Part shown: in pieces, positions 34,900 to 44,003 of the stretch
Position numbering within the stretch: the stretch's first letter is position 1
How the letters are laid out: each line of letters begins with the position of its first letter
Source: Bacillota bacterium
Lineage (GTDB): Bacteria; Bacillota; Clostridia; Peptostreptococcales; Anaerovoracaceae
DNA: 64,000 nucleotides
Assembly (NCBI GenBank): GCA_030526355.1
Contig: JAUNDC010000008.1
Span: 1-64,000, forward strand
Reading direction: 5' to 3'
The notes under the pieces: model-generated
What the model was told of the DNA's origin: nothing
What the model saw: only the letters and a program-made list of their open reading frames with translations
The model's database searches: none
Position numbers and translations under genes: made by a program

Positions 34900-36270
34900 A
34901 TGGAAGATACTATAGCTGCTGTAGCCACTGCCTATGGTGAAGGTGGTATAGGAATAATTAGAATAAGCGGTGAAAAAGCCCTTGACATATTAGAAGATAT
35001 TTTTGAATTCAACGGTACCGATGAAATTGTCAGCAGAAGAATGACTTATGGAAGAATAGTTGATAAAGATAATGGTAAAGTGATTGATGAGGTTCTTGCT
35101 GTATATATGAAAGGCCCGGCAACATATACTGCTGAGGATGTGGTGGAAATCAACTGTCATGGCAGTATGGTTTCATTGAGAAAAACTCTGTCTCTCGTAC
35201 TGCGTAAAGGTGCACGTCATGCTGAGCCGGGTGAATTTACAAAAAGGGCATTTCTAAATGGTAGAATAGATCTTTCACAGGCCGAAGCTGTAATTGATGT
35301 TGTAAAGGCAAAAACGGATAAAAGCTTTGATGTTGCTTTGTCACAGCTGGAAGGGAGCCTGTCGGTCAAGGTCAAGGAGATAAGACAGAAGCTTCTTGAT
35401 CTGCTTGTTGATATTACCGTAAATATAGATTATCCCGATGAAGACATCGAAGAAATAACTTATGATAAGCTGCAGGAAAATATAGTGTTAATAGGCGATA
35501 TGATTGAAAAACTCCTATCTACAGCTTCTGCTGGTCGTATGATAAGAGAAGGAATCAGAGTTGCTATAGTAGGAAAACCTAATGTAGGAAAATCATCTCT
35601 GATGAATGGACTGCTCAGGGAATCCAGGGCTATAGTGACTGAAGTGCCTGGAACTACCAGAGATACTATAGAAGAAGCTGTAAGTATCAGAAATATACCT
35701 GTATATCTTGTTGATACAGCAGGAATACGAGACACAGAAGATAAGGTCGAGAAAATAGGAATACAGAAATCTAAACAGGCTTTTAACAATGCAGATTTTG
35801 TAATATTTGTTCTCGACGGCAGTACTGAGCTTTCTTCAGAGGATGAAGAAATAATAGAATATTTGGAAGGAAAAAAATCCCTGGTACTGATTAATAAAAT
35901 AGATCTTGATATGAAGCTTTCAGCAGAAGATATCAGAAATATTCTGCCTGATTCGCAGATTATAGAAACCTCTCTGATAAATGGAGAGGGGATAGATGAA
36001 ATAGAAAACGCTATCGAGGAGCTGGTTTATGGCGGAGGCATTTCTCAACAGGAAAGTATGATGGTTAATAATGTACGTCATATAGAACTTCTGCAGAAAA
36101 CAGCAGATTCTCTTAAGGATGCGTACAATATGGCCTTAAGCAGAGAAGCACTCGATTTTATAGAAATAGATATCAGAAATGCATATGAATTTTCGGGAGA
36201 GATAATAGGAGAAACCGTATCTGATGATATAATTAATGAAGTTTTTGCCAGATTCTGTCTCGGTAAATAA
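34900..36270 (+). CDS. mnmE: tRNA uridine-5-carboxymethylaminomethyl GTPase MnmE
   Basis: With MnmG it modifies the wobble uridine of several tRNAs. The 456 residues have an N-terminal formyl-THF-binding domain (DTIAAVATAYGEGGIGIIR), helical domains, and a G domain with GKPNVGKSSL (near 225), TTRDT, DTAGI and NKID. It ends in the catalytic C-terminal FCLGK with its Cys. AAGGGAG precedes ATG. It is followed by mnmG after 30 bases. Confidence 0.97.
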   Translation: MEDTIAAVATAYGEGGIGIIRISGEKALDILEDIFEFNGTDEIVSRRMTYGRIVDKDNGKVIDEVLAVYMKGPATYTAEDVVEINCHGSMVSLRKTLSLVLRKGARHAEPGEFTKRAFLNGRIDLSQAEAVIDVVKAKTDKSFDVALSQLEGSLSVKVKEIRQKLLDLLVDITVNIDYPDEDIEEITYDKLQENIVLIGDMIEKLLSTASAGRMIREGIRVAIVGKPNVGKSSLMNGLLRESRAIVTEVPGTTRDTIEEAVSIRNIPVYLVDTAGIRDTEDKVEKIGIQKSKQAFNNADFVIFVLDGSTELSSEDEEIIEYLEGKKSLVLINKIDLDMKLSAEDIRNILPDSQIIETSLINGEGIDEIENAIEELVYGGGISQQESMMVNNVRHIELLQKTADSLKDAYNMALSREALDFIEIDIRNAYEFSGEIIGETVSDDIINEVFARFCLGK

Positions 36271-36300
36271 CATATCGGATGTTAAGGCGGTAATTATAAT

Positions 36301-38187
36301 ATGAAGAACTTTATTATGGGAAAATACGATATTATCGTTGTAGGTGCCGGTCATGCCGGATGTGAAGCAGGTTTAGCATCAGCAAGAATGGGAAAGAAAA
36401 CTCTGTTGCTTTCCATTAATCTTGAAGCTGTTGCAATGATGGCCTGCAATCCTTCAATAGGAGGAACTGGAAAAGGACATCTTGTAAGAGAAATAGATGC
36501 TCTTGGCGGTGAGATGGGACTTAATATTGATAAAACATTTATTCAGAGCAGAATGCTTAATACTGCCAAAGGACCTGCAGTGCATTCTCTTCGTGCACAG
36601 GCAGATAAAAATCAGTATCATATAGAAATGAAAAAAACTCTCGAGGCTGAGGAAAATCTTGATCTTAAGCAGGGAGAGGTCGTTGATCTGATAATAGAAG
36701 ATGGAAAAGCCTGTGGTGTCATTATGAAAACAGGTGCAAGCTACAGAGCTGAAGCTGTTATTCTGGCTACAGGAACATTTCTTGCCGGCAGAATTTTTAT
36801 AGGTGAAAGTGCATTTGACAGCGGTCCTAATGGTCTGGCTCCATCTATGGAGCTGGCTGCCAGACTTAGGGAATATGGACTTCCTATGCGAAGATTCAAA
36901 ACAGGAACACCTGCCAGAGCTTTAGCAGGAAGCTTTGACTATGATAAGATGGCACCTCAGGAAGGGGATGAGGATATCGTTCCTTTTTCATTTATGAATG
37001 ATGAGCTCCACAAGGATCAGATAAAATGCTGGCTTACATATACCAATGAGGAAACTCATAAAGTAATAAGAGATAATTTTCACAGGTCAGCATTGTTCGG
37101 AGGTCAGATTGAAGGTGTAGGTCCCAGATACTGTCCGTCAATTGAAGATAAGGTAAACAGATTTGCAGATAAAGAAAGACATCAGCTGTTTATTGAACCT
37201 GAGGGTCTGTACACTGACGAGATGTATATTCAAGGAATGTCTTCAAGTCTGCCGGAGGATGTTCAGGTTGATTTTTACAGAACAATACCTGGTCTTGAGA
37301 ATGTGGAAATTGTACGTCCTGCATATGCCATAGAATACGACTGCATAGATCCTCTGGATCTTAAGACAAGTCTGGAAAACAGACATATAGAAAATCTGTT
37401 TTGTGCCGGTCAGTTTAACGGAAGCTCGGGATATGAAGAAGCAGCTGCACAGGGTCTTATGGCAGGAATTAATGCTGTTTGCAAGATAAATGGCAAAAAA
37501 AGTTTTGTTCTCGACAGAAGTGAGGCTTATATTGGCGTTCTCATCGACGATTTAGTGACTAAAGGTACTAATGAGCCTTACAGAATTATGACCAGCAGAG
37601 CGGAATATAGGCTGGTTCTGAGGCAGGACAACGCAGATTTACGTTTGACAGAGCGCGGATATCAGGTTGGTTTAGTAAAAAAAGACAGATATGACAGATA
37701 TTTGGAAAAGAAACGCATTGTTGAGGCTGAAACCGAACGGCTTAAAAATAAGATATTAAAGCCTGATGAAGTAAATGATTTTCTTGAATCAAAAGGAAGT
37801 GCACCATTAAAGAGTTCAGCGTCTATGATAGATCTGCTGAAAAGACCTGAAATAACATATGATGATACTGCAGCTGTTGATGATGAAAGACCTGCACTTT
37901 CCCGCCATCAGAAAACTATGATGGAGGTTCAGATAAAATATGAAGGATATATTGGCAAGCAGCTTCAGCAGATTAATAAATTCAAAAAACTCGAGGACAA
38001 AACGCTGTCACAGGATTTTGATTATGATTCTGTTGAAGGGCTGCGAATTGAAGCTCGTCAGAAGCTTAACTTGTTTAAACCTGTTTCTGTTGGGCAGGCA
38101 TCAAGGATATCCGGAGTATCTCCGGCTGATATAAATGTATTGCTGATACATCTCGAAAAAATGAGGAGAAACAGAAAAGTAAAATAA
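36301..38187 (+). CDS. mnmG: tRNA uridine modification enzyme MnmG (GidA)
   Basis: FAD-dependent partner of MnmE. The 628 residues have a Rossmann FAD motif [11 protein letters not shown] (near 13), the [22 protein letters not shown] block and [10 protein letters not shown]. The helical C-terminal domain binds MnmE and tRNA. AAGGCGG lies 8 bases before ATG 36301; a second ATG at 36316 is possible. It overlaps nothing and is followed by rsmG 1 base later. Confidence 0.97.
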   Translation: MKNFIMGKYDIIVVGAGHAGCEAGLASARMGKKTLLLSINLEAVAMMACNPSIGGTGKGHLVREIDALGGEMGLNIDKTFIQSRMLNTAKGPAVHSLRAQADKNQYHIEMKKTLEAEENLDLKQGEVVDLIIEDGKACGVIMKTGASYRAEAVILATGTFLAGRIFIGESAFDSGPNGLAPSMELAARLREYGLPMRRFKTGTPARALAGSFDYDKMAPQEGDEDIVPFSFMNDELHKDQIKCWLTYTNEETHKVIRDNFHRSALFGGQIEGVGPRYCPSIEDKVNRFADKERHQLFIEPEGLYTDEMYIQGMSSSLPEDVQVDFYRTIPGLENVEIVRPAYAIEYDCIDPLDLKTSLENRHIENLFCAGQFNGSSGYEEAAAQGLMAGINAVCKINGKKSFVLDRSEAYIGVLIDDLVTKGTNEPYRIMTSRAEYRLVLRQDNADLRLTERGYQVGLVKKDRYDRYLEKKRIVEAETERLKNKILKPDEVNDFLESKGSAPLKSSASMIDLLKRPEITYDDTAAVDDERPALSRHQKTMMEVQIKYEGYIGKQLQQINKFKKLEDKTLSQDFDYDSVEGLRIEARQKLNLFKPVSVGQASRISGVSPADINVLLIHLEKMRRNRKVK

Positions 38188-38188
38188 T

Positions 38189-38899
38189 ATGAATATTTTA
38201 AGAGATATTTTTAATAAAATGAATATTCCCTTTGATGATGATAAAGCTGAGAAATTTCAGGGGTATATGGAGGAAATACTTGAAAGAAATAAATTTATTA
38301 ACCTGACAGCTATTACTGACAGAGATCAGTTTATACGAAAGCATTATGCTGATTCATTGCTTTGCTGCCAATCTGATGAGTTTCTCGATACAGAAGATAT
38401 TATAGATGTAGGTACAGGTGGGGGATTTCCCGGAATTCCTCTGGCGATAGCTTTTCCTGATAAGAATTTTGTACTTATAGATTCACTTAACAAACGTATC
38501 AGAATTATAAATGAAATCTGTGGGATGCTTGATATACGTAATGTCACCGCTGTTCATGGAAGAGCGGAGGAGCTGGCAAGAAAAAAAGATATGCGTGAGC
38601 AATTCGATGCTTGTGTTTCGAGAGCTGTTGCTAATATGAGTACCCTCGCTGAATATTGCATCCCATTTGTAAAACCTGGTGGTACATTTATAGCTTATAA
38701 AGGACCGGAATGCAGCAAGGAGCTTGAAGAGGCACGTAATGCCATTAGTGTTCTAGGAGGTAATATCAGCAGAATAGAAAAACCTGTATTTGATGAGCTT
38801 CCATTTGAACATACATTAATATATATAACAAAGATTGAAAATACAAAGTCGAAATATCCGAGAAAATCGGGAACTCCGTCAAAAGAGCCTATTAAATAA
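38189..38899 (+). CDS. rsmG: 16S rRNA 7-methylguanosine methyltransferase RsmG (GidB)
   Basis: Methylates G527 (E. coli numbering) of 16S rRNA. The 236 residues have the SAM motif DVGTGGGFPGIPLAI (near 72), an EELAR/D loop, SRAVANMSTLAEY and KGPE. Loss of this enzyme is known to give low-level streptomycin resistance, but this copy looks intact. Its stop codon lies within the left arm and loop of a strong terminator. Confidence 0.97.
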   Translation: MNILRDIFNKMNIPFDDDKAEKFQGYMEEILERNKFINLTAITDRDQFIRKHYADSLLCCQSDEFLDTEDIIDVGTGGGFPGIPLAIAFPDKNFVLIDSLNKRIRIINEICGMLDIRNVTAVHGRAEELARKKDMREQFDACVSRAVANMSTLAEYCIPFVKPGGTFIAYKGPECSKELEEARNAISVLGGNISRIEKPVFDELPFEHTLIYITKIENTKSKYPRKSGTPSKEPIK

Positions 38900-38917
38900 C
38901 GAAAATAGGCTCTTTTT
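38881..38917 (+). terminator. Terminator at the end of rsmG
   Basis: AAAAGAGCCTATT (38881-38893) and AATAGGCTCTTTT (38904-38916) form a perfect 13-bp stem ending in a U run. The left arm is still coding for the last rsmG codons. Confidence 0.9.
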
Positions 38918-38986
38918 GTTTATTAAATATACTTCTTTTGATGTGTACATGCTGTTAATATGTATTCATGGAGGAGGAATAGGTAT

Positions 38987-39769
38987 ATGTTTAGTAAAAA
39001 AACTACTGAGATCCCTGTCAATATGATCAGGGCCAATAAGCAGCAGCCGAGAAGTGTTTTCGCAGAAGAACAGCTGATAGAGCTTAGAGATTCCATAAAG
39101 GAATTTGGTATACTTCAGCCTCTTATTCTCAGAAGGGAAGCAATAGGTGAATACATGCTGATTGCAGGAGAGAGGAGACTGAGGGCTGCAATACTAGCAG
39201 GTCTTGACAAAGTTCCGGCTATAATCAGAGATGCAACTGAGGAGGAGGCCGGAATGATAGCTCTTGTTGAGAATATCCAGAGGGAAAATCTGGGATACAT
39301 AGAAGAGGCAAAAGCATATAAATGCCTTATGGAAAAATACGGTTTCAGTCAGCTTGAGCTTTCTGAAAGAATAGGGAAGAATCAGTCGACTATATCCAAT
39401 AAAATCCGTATACTTAACCTGCCTGAGGATATTCAGGAATTACTGGTAGACAACAAGCTGACAGAACGTCATGCCAGAGCGTTGCTCAAAATTGATAATG
39501 ATTCTATAAGACGTGTTATTATCAATAAGGTAATAAAAAATAATCTTAATGTAAAACAGACTGAAAAGCTTGTTGATGAGTATATTTCGAGAAAAGAACA
39601 AAAGGAAAAGGAAAATAATAAAATAAGGCATATAAGCTATAAGCTTTACCTTAATACTTTAAGAAAAACATTTGACGACATGGCTCTTAAGGAAAAAGGA
39701 GCTACATTTGAACAGGAAGATCTGGGTGATAATCTTAAAGTGATAATCACAATACCTATCTGTCAATAA
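38987..39769 (+). CDS. noc: Nucleoid occlusion protein Noc (ParB-like)
   Basis: The 260 residues form a ParB/Noc CTPase. The CTP-binding box AGERRLRAA is near residue 60. ENIQRENLGYIEEAKAY is the C motif and the HTH reads QLELSERIGKNQSTISNKI, followed by LTERHARALL. The N-terminus MFSKKTTEIPVNMI is short, as in Noc. Two ParB-like genes flank parA (rsmG-noc-parA-parB synteny), which supports Noc rather than a second ParB. GGAGGAGG lies upstream; ATG 38987 chosen over 38960. Confidence 0.9.
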   Translation: MFSKKTTEIPVNMIRANKQQPRSVFAEEQLIELRDSIKEFGILQPLILRREAIGEYMLIAGERRLRAAILAGLDKVPAIIRDATEEEAGMIALVENIQRENLGYIEEAKAYKCLMEKYGFSQLELSERIGKNQSTISNKIRILNLPEDIQELLVDNKLTERHARALLKIDNDSIRRVIINKVIKNNLNVKQTEKLVDEYISRKEQKEKENNKIRHISYKLYLNTLRKTFDDMALKEKGATFEQEDLGDNLKVIITIPICQ

Positions 39770-39794
39770 CATATAATCCTAAATAACTTCTTTC

Positions 39795-39838
39795 AAAAGA
39801 CAATAAATGTTCCACGTGGAACATTTATCGTCTTTTTT
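39795..39838 (+). terminator. noc terminator whose stem contains parS
   Basis: AAAAGAC (39795-39801) and GTCTTTT (39830-39836) flank an ATAAATGTTCC...GGAACATTTAT palindrome, giving a stem of about 19 bp with one mismatch pair, followed by TTTTTTTG. The parS site 39808-39823 forms the top of the hairpin. Confidence 0.8.
39808..39823. promoter_or_regulatory. parS centromere site
   Basis: TGTTCCACGTGGAACA, a perfect 16-bp palindrome matching the consensus ParB-binding site (TGTTtCACGTGAAACA type) with symmetric changes. It lies between noc and parA, the usual place for an origin-proximal parS. Confidence 0.92.
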
Positions 39839-39932
39839 TGTGAAATAAATGCAAAATGAGTAGTAAAAAAACTTTCATTAGTATATAATATGAAAATAGC
39901 CAGGAGCTAATTTTGTATAAGGAGGCATTAAA

Positions 39933-40706
39933 TTGGGTAAAGCAATAGCTATATTTAATCAAAAAGGCGGAGTAGGTAAGACAACTACAAATATAAATCT
40001 GGCAGCATGTCTTGCTATGAAGGGTAAAAAAATCCTTATTCTTGACATAGATCCACAGGGAAATACGACAAGTGGAGTGGGTATTTCAAAGAAGGGATTA
40101 GAGGTTACAACACATGAAATACTGATAGAAGATAGATATAATCCTGAAGAAGCAATTATTTCAACGGGAATTGAAAATCTTGATATAATGCCTGCAAGTG
40201 TGCAGCTGGCAGGTGCTGAGGTTGAACTTATTGAGCTTGCTGGAAGAGAAAAAAGGCTGAAGAGAGCCATAGATGTTCTTAAACCTAAATATGATTACAT
40301 ATTTATAGATTGCCCGCCTTCACTGGGAATACTTACCATTAATTCACTTACTGCTGTAGATTCAGTTCTGATTCCAATACAGTGTGAATTCTATGCACTT
40401 GAAGGTGTAAGTCAGCTGATGAGCACTATTGATATTGTTAAAAGAAATATGAACCCTGATCTTGAAATACAGGGTGTTATTCTCAGCATGTTTGACGGCA
40501 GAACAAATCTTTCGATGCAGGTTGTTGAAGAGGTAAAGAAATACTTCAAAGAAAAGGTATATACAACGGTAATACCTAGAAATGTAAGACTTGCTGAAGC
40601 ACCAAGCCACGGAATGCCTGTAATACAATATGATCCGAGATCATCCGGTGCAATTGCATATATGGAGTTTGCAGAAGAATTCCTGAGCGATGAGGAGGAA
40701 AGGTAA
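39933..40706 (+). CDS. parA: Chromosome partitioning ATPase ParA (Soj)
   Basis: Walker-type ATPase that moves or regulates origins with ParB and can contact DnaA. The 257 residues have the deviant Walker A KGGVGKTTTNINLA (near 11), DIDPQGN, and the Walker B DCPPSLG (near 124). The start is TTG at 39933 with AAGGAGG 7 bases upstream; no ATG lies before the conserved AIAIFNQKGG. TAATG overlap with parB. Confidence 0.96.
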   Translation: MGKAIAIFNQKGGVGKTTTNINLAACLAMKGKKILILDIDPQGNTTSGVGISKKGLEVTTHEILIEDRYNPEEAIISTGIENLDIMPASVQLAGAEVELIELAGREKRLKRAIDVLKPKYDYIFIDCPPSLGILTINSLTAVDSVLIPIQCEFYALEGVSQLMSTIDIVKRNMNPDLEIQGVILSMFDGRTNLSMQVVEEVKKYFKEKVYTTVIPRNVRLAEAPSHGMPVIQYDPRSSGAIAYMEFAEEFLSDEEER

Positions 40707-41647
40707 TGGCAGCATCTAAGAAAGCAAGAGGTTTGGGAAAGGGACTTGATGCATTGTTTGGGGATGCTGAAGTTTCTTTGCAGACAAAAAGTGATGATAA
40801 GGATAAAACAATATCTGGTAAATCAGAAAGCAATTCCGGCGATAAGACAACTAAATCGGAACCGGGCAGCGGCATTGACTATATAGATATAAATGATATC
40901 AAACCAAACTCTAATCAGCCCAGAAAAGTATTCGATGAAGAAAAGCTGGAGGAACTGGCAGCTTCAATCAGAGAGCATGGACTTATTCAGCCGATAGTGC
41001 TGAGAAAAGTAGAAAAGGGATATGAAATAGTTGCCGGTGAGAGAAGATGGAGAGCAGCGAGAAAGACAGGTATCAAGGAAGTTCCATGTATAATTAAGGA
41101 GCTTACAGATGAAGAAAATATGCTGCTGGCAATTATAGAAAACATGCAGCGTGAGGATCTTAATCCTATAGAGGAAGCTGAAGGTATAAGACAGATGATT
41201 GACACATATGGTCTTACCCAGGAGCAGATCTCAAAGAGTGTTGGAAAAAGCAGACCATATATAGCTAACAGCCTGAGACTTCTCAAGCTTCCGGATGCAG
41301 TAAGGAAGTATGTGGAGGATGGAAGTCTTTCGACAGGTCATGCCAAAGCTATAGCTGCAGTTGCAGATGAGAAGCATCAGCTGAAGCTGGCAGAGGAAGC
41401 TGTAAAAAAAGGTTTATCTGTAAGACAGCTGGAGAAGCTGGCAAAAGAGGATAAAACAGGAGCAAGGCCAAAGAGCAGAGTTAAAAATAAAACAGCAGAT
41501 GTAAAGAGAGTAGAAGAAGATCTCAGAAGTGCACTTGGTACCAAAGTTAACCTGAATCAGAAGGGTAAAAAGGGTATAATAGAAATTGAATTCTACAGTA
41601 AGGATGAGCTGGAAAGACTCATAGAACTACTCAGAAATCTTAGCTAG
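40706..41647 (+). CDS. parB: Chromosome partitioning protein ParB (Spo0J)
   Basis: CTP-dependent DNA clamp that loads at parS and spreads. The 313 residues start with a basic peptide (ARGLGKGLDALFGD) of the ParA-stimulating type, then an acidic linker. The CTP box is AGERRWRAAR (near 110) with ENMQREDLNPIEEAEG. The HTH is LTQEQISKSVGKSRPYIANSLRL and a C-terminal dimer domain follows. It begins at the parA stop. Confidence 0.97.
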   Translation: MAASKKARGLGKGLDALFGDAEVSLQTKSDDKDKTISGKSESNSGDKTTKSEPGSGIDYIDINDIKPNSNQPRKVFDEEKLEELAASIREHGLIQPIVLRKVEKGYEIVAGERRWRAARKTGIKEVPCIIKELTDEENMLLAIIENMQREDLNPIEEAEGIRQMIDTYGLTQEQISKSVGKSRPYIANSLRLLKLPDAVRKYVEDGSLSTGHAKAIAAVADEKHQLKLAEEAVKKGLSVRQLEKLAKEDKTGARPKSRVKNKTADVKRVEEDLRSALGTKVNLNQKGKKGIIEIEFYSKDELERLIELLRNLS

Positions 41648-41655
41648 CAGGCTTA

Positions 41656-41671
41656 TGTTCCATGTGGAACA
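41656..41671. promoter_or_regulatory. Second parS-like site
   Basis: TGTTCCATGTGGAACA, one base from the site at 39808, located 8 bases after the parB stop. A one-base asymmetry in the centre (CATG in place of CACG) may weaken it. Confidence 0.75.
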
Positions 41672-41695
41672 TATAGCTTAAACGGTGAAAAATCA

Positions 41696-42211
41696 ATGAA
41701 TAATAATGATCTTAATATAATTCTCAAAGAGGTTACAGAAGAGGCACGGGAACTAGGTATTCCAGTGCCTTTTAATATATATCCCCAAATATCGATAAAC
41801 GGGAGACCAAGAAAAAGGTATGGCTGCTGCAGGAGGGACGGCGGTCAATTTGTCATAGAAATAAGCCAATTCGTACTGCAGTGCGAAGCCGATAAGGTGC
41901 GCCAGGTTGTAGCTCATGAGGTATTGCATACATGTTCGGGATGTTATGACCACGGAGCCGTATGGAAAAAGTATGCTGACATGATGAACGAAGCATATGG
42001 TTATAACATAAGACGAACTACATCCAGAGAGGAAATGGGGCTGGAACCGGAAGCGAAAAATGAACAGAATATAAAATACGTTATTAAATGCAGAAACTGC
42101 GGCAGGGAATATCCAAGGCGGAAATTTACATGCGTAATGAAAAAAATCAAAGCATACAGATGCAGCTGCGGAGGAGAACTGTATGTTATAGATAAGAGTA
42201 AAAATAAATAG
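41696..42211 (+). CDS. SprT-like zinc metalloprotease-fold protein
   Basis: The protein has 171 residues. A zinc peptidase helix HEVLHTCSGCYDHGAVWK supplies HExxH-like ligands (HEVLH plus a downstream His). A C-terminal zinc ribbon has C-x2-C (CRNCGREY) and C-x-C (YRCSCGGEL). This is the SprT/Spartan-like layout; relatives act on DNA-protein crosslinks, but no role is shown for bacterial members. There is no strong ribosome-binding site (GGTG only). It is close to parB and may be cotranscribed. Confidence 0.85.
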   Translation: MNNNDLNIILKEVTEEARELGIPVPFNIYPQISINGRPRKRYGCCRRDGGQFVIEISQFVLQCEADKVRQVVAHEVLHTCSGCYDHGAVWKKYADMMNEAYGYNIRRTTSREEMGLEPEAKNEQNIKYVIKCRNCGREYPRRKFTCVMKKIKAYRCSCGGELYVIDKSKNK

Positions 42212-42334
42212 ATAGGAGAAATCTGCGAAAAAACTAAGTAATAAATATACATATTAAAGCATTAATTAGTTAAAGCGTGACCGCGTCAGAGTGTTGGCAA
42301 TTTTCAAAAAATAGTGGTAAATTTCAATATATTC

Positions 42335-42354
42335 TTGTATAATTAGTGATACAA
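42335..42354. promoter_or_regulatory. hut operon -10 box overlapped by a TTGTAT/ATACAA inverted repeat
   Basis: TTGTAT (42335-42340) and ATACAA (42349-42354), 8 bases apart. The left arm overlaps a TATAAT -10 (42338-42343). A weak TGGTAA lies 17 bases upstream as a possible -35. A spaced version of the GTATAC operators before the oxidoreductase operon. The rest of 42212-42457 shows no gene. Confidence 0.45.
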
Positions 42355-42457
42355 ATGTAATTAAAAGTGTATTGTAATAAATATGTAAAATAATGCATAA
42401 ATATGAGGAATTAAGAGAATAATGAGAACCATTTATTTTCAGAAAAGGAGAAATGCC

Positions 42458-43984
42458 ATGGCTATTATGATCAATGGAAAAGACCTTACTGTAGAACAGG
42501 TGATAAGAGTCTGCAGGCACGGGGAAAAGGTGGAGATCACCGAGGATGCGCAGAAAGCTGTTAAAAAGGCCAGAGATTATGTTGACAAAAAGCTGGATGA
42601 AGGTGCAATCATATATGGTCTTACCACCGGCTTCGGTAAATTTTCCGATACGTTCGTATCGGCAGATGAGACAGCACAGCTGCAGAGAAATCTTATAATA
42701 AGCCATACATGTGCAATGGGTAATCCACTGCCGGTGCATGTTGTCAGAGCAATAATGCTTCTCAGATGCAATGCACTTTCAAGAGGAAATTCAGGAATCA
42801 GACCTGGAACGCTTAACACACTGCTTGAAATGCTCAATAAGGGAGTTCATCCGCAGATTCCTGAGAAAGGCTCCCTGGGCGCCAGTGGAGATCTGGCACC
42901 TCTGTCCCACATGGTACTGACTATGATAGGTGAAGGTGAAGCTGAATACCAGGGTGAAGTGATGCCGGCAGCAGAAGCGATGGCGAAAGCAGGAATACCT
43001 GTAATTGAGCTTGCAGCCAAGGAAGGACTTGCACTTATCAACGGAACTCAGGTGATGACAGCTATAGGCATCAATGCACTGTATGATACGATGAATCTGG
43101 CAAAAACAGCCGATATCGCAGCAGCCATGACAGCAGAAGCTCTTAATGGAATAAAAAAAGCATACGATCCTAAGGTTCATGAGGTAAGAGGTCATCAGGG
43201 ACAGATGGATGCGGCTGCCAACCTGAGAACGCTGCTGGAAGGCAGTGACAATGCCCATATGATAAATCCGAACAAGGTTCAGGATCCGTATTCTCTCAGA
43301 TGTGTTCCACAGGTTCACGGAGCATCGAGAGACGCAATCAAATATGTATATGATGCAGTAAGCAGAGAAATAAACGCCGTAACTGACAATCCGCTCATTT
43401 TCCCTGACGAGGATGAGGTGATATCAGGAGGAAATTTCCATGGACAGCCGATGGCACTGGCGTTTGATTTTCTCAAGCTGGCAGCATCAGAATATGCCAA
43501 TATTTCAGAGAGAAGAAGTGAAAGACTTATAAATCCACAGCTCTCTGAGGGGCTTGAGCCGTTTCTCACAAAGCATGGCGGTGTGTGCTCAGGCTTCATG
43601 ATCGCTCAGTATGCGGCAGCTTCGATGGTATCCGAAAACAAAATATACGCACATCCGGCATGTGTAGATTCCATACCATCATCGGGAAATCAGGAAGATC
43701 ATGTAAGCATGGGAACAACTGCTGCCAGAACAGCAGCAATGATAGTGGACAATGCACAGAAGGTGCTGGGAATAGAACTGTTTGCAGCTTCACAGGCAAT
43801 ATGGCTCAGAGGAGAAAAGGGACTTGCGCCGGCAACACAGGCTGTATATGATTTCATCAGAGAATCTGTAGATCCGGTGGATGAAGATGTTGTAATGCAT
43901 TTCGAGCTGAAGAAGTTCGATGAAATGATAAAATCAAACAGAATAGTAGAAGTGGCTGAGAAAGCAGTCGGTCAGCTCAGATAA
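42458..43984 (+). CDS. hutH: Histidine ammonia-lyase
   Basis: Removes ammonia from L-histidine to give urocanate, the first step of the operon. The 508 residues contain the MIO cofactor triad in SLGASGDLAPLSHM (Ala-Ser-Gly near 141) and the active-site TGFGKF loop and GNFHGQP. ATG 42458 has AAGGAG 7 bases upstream; an in-frame ATG at 42422 lacks a site and adds 12 non-conserved residues. Distinguished from phenylalanine/tyrosine lyases mainly by its neighbours hutU and hutI. Confidence 0.96.
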   Translation: MAIMINGKDLTVEQVIRVCRHGEKVEITEDAQKAVKKARDYVDKKLDEGAIIYGLTTGFGKFSDTFVSADETAQLQRNLIISHTCAMGNPLPVHVVRAIMLLRCNALSRGNSGIRPGTLNTLLEMLNKGVHPQIPEKGSLGASGDLAPLSHMVLTMIGEGEAEYQGEVMPAAEAMAKAGIPVIELAAKEGLALINGTQVMTAIGINALYDTMNLAKTADIAAAMTAEALNGIKKAYDPKVHEVRGHQGQMDAAANLRTLLEGSDNAHMINPNKVQDPYSLRCVPQVHGASRDAIKYVYDAVSREINAVTDNPLIFPDEDEVISGGNFHGQPMALAFDFLKLAASEYANISERRSERLINPQLSEGLEPFLTKHGGVCSGFMIAQYAAASMVSENKIYAHPACVDSIPSSGNQEDHVSMGTTAARTAAMIVDNAQKVLGIELFAASQAIWLRGEKGLAPATQAVYDFIRESVDPVDEDVVMHFELKKFDEMIKSNRIVEVAEKAVGQLR

Positions 43985-44003
43985 TGAATAAGGAGGAATC
44001 GCA

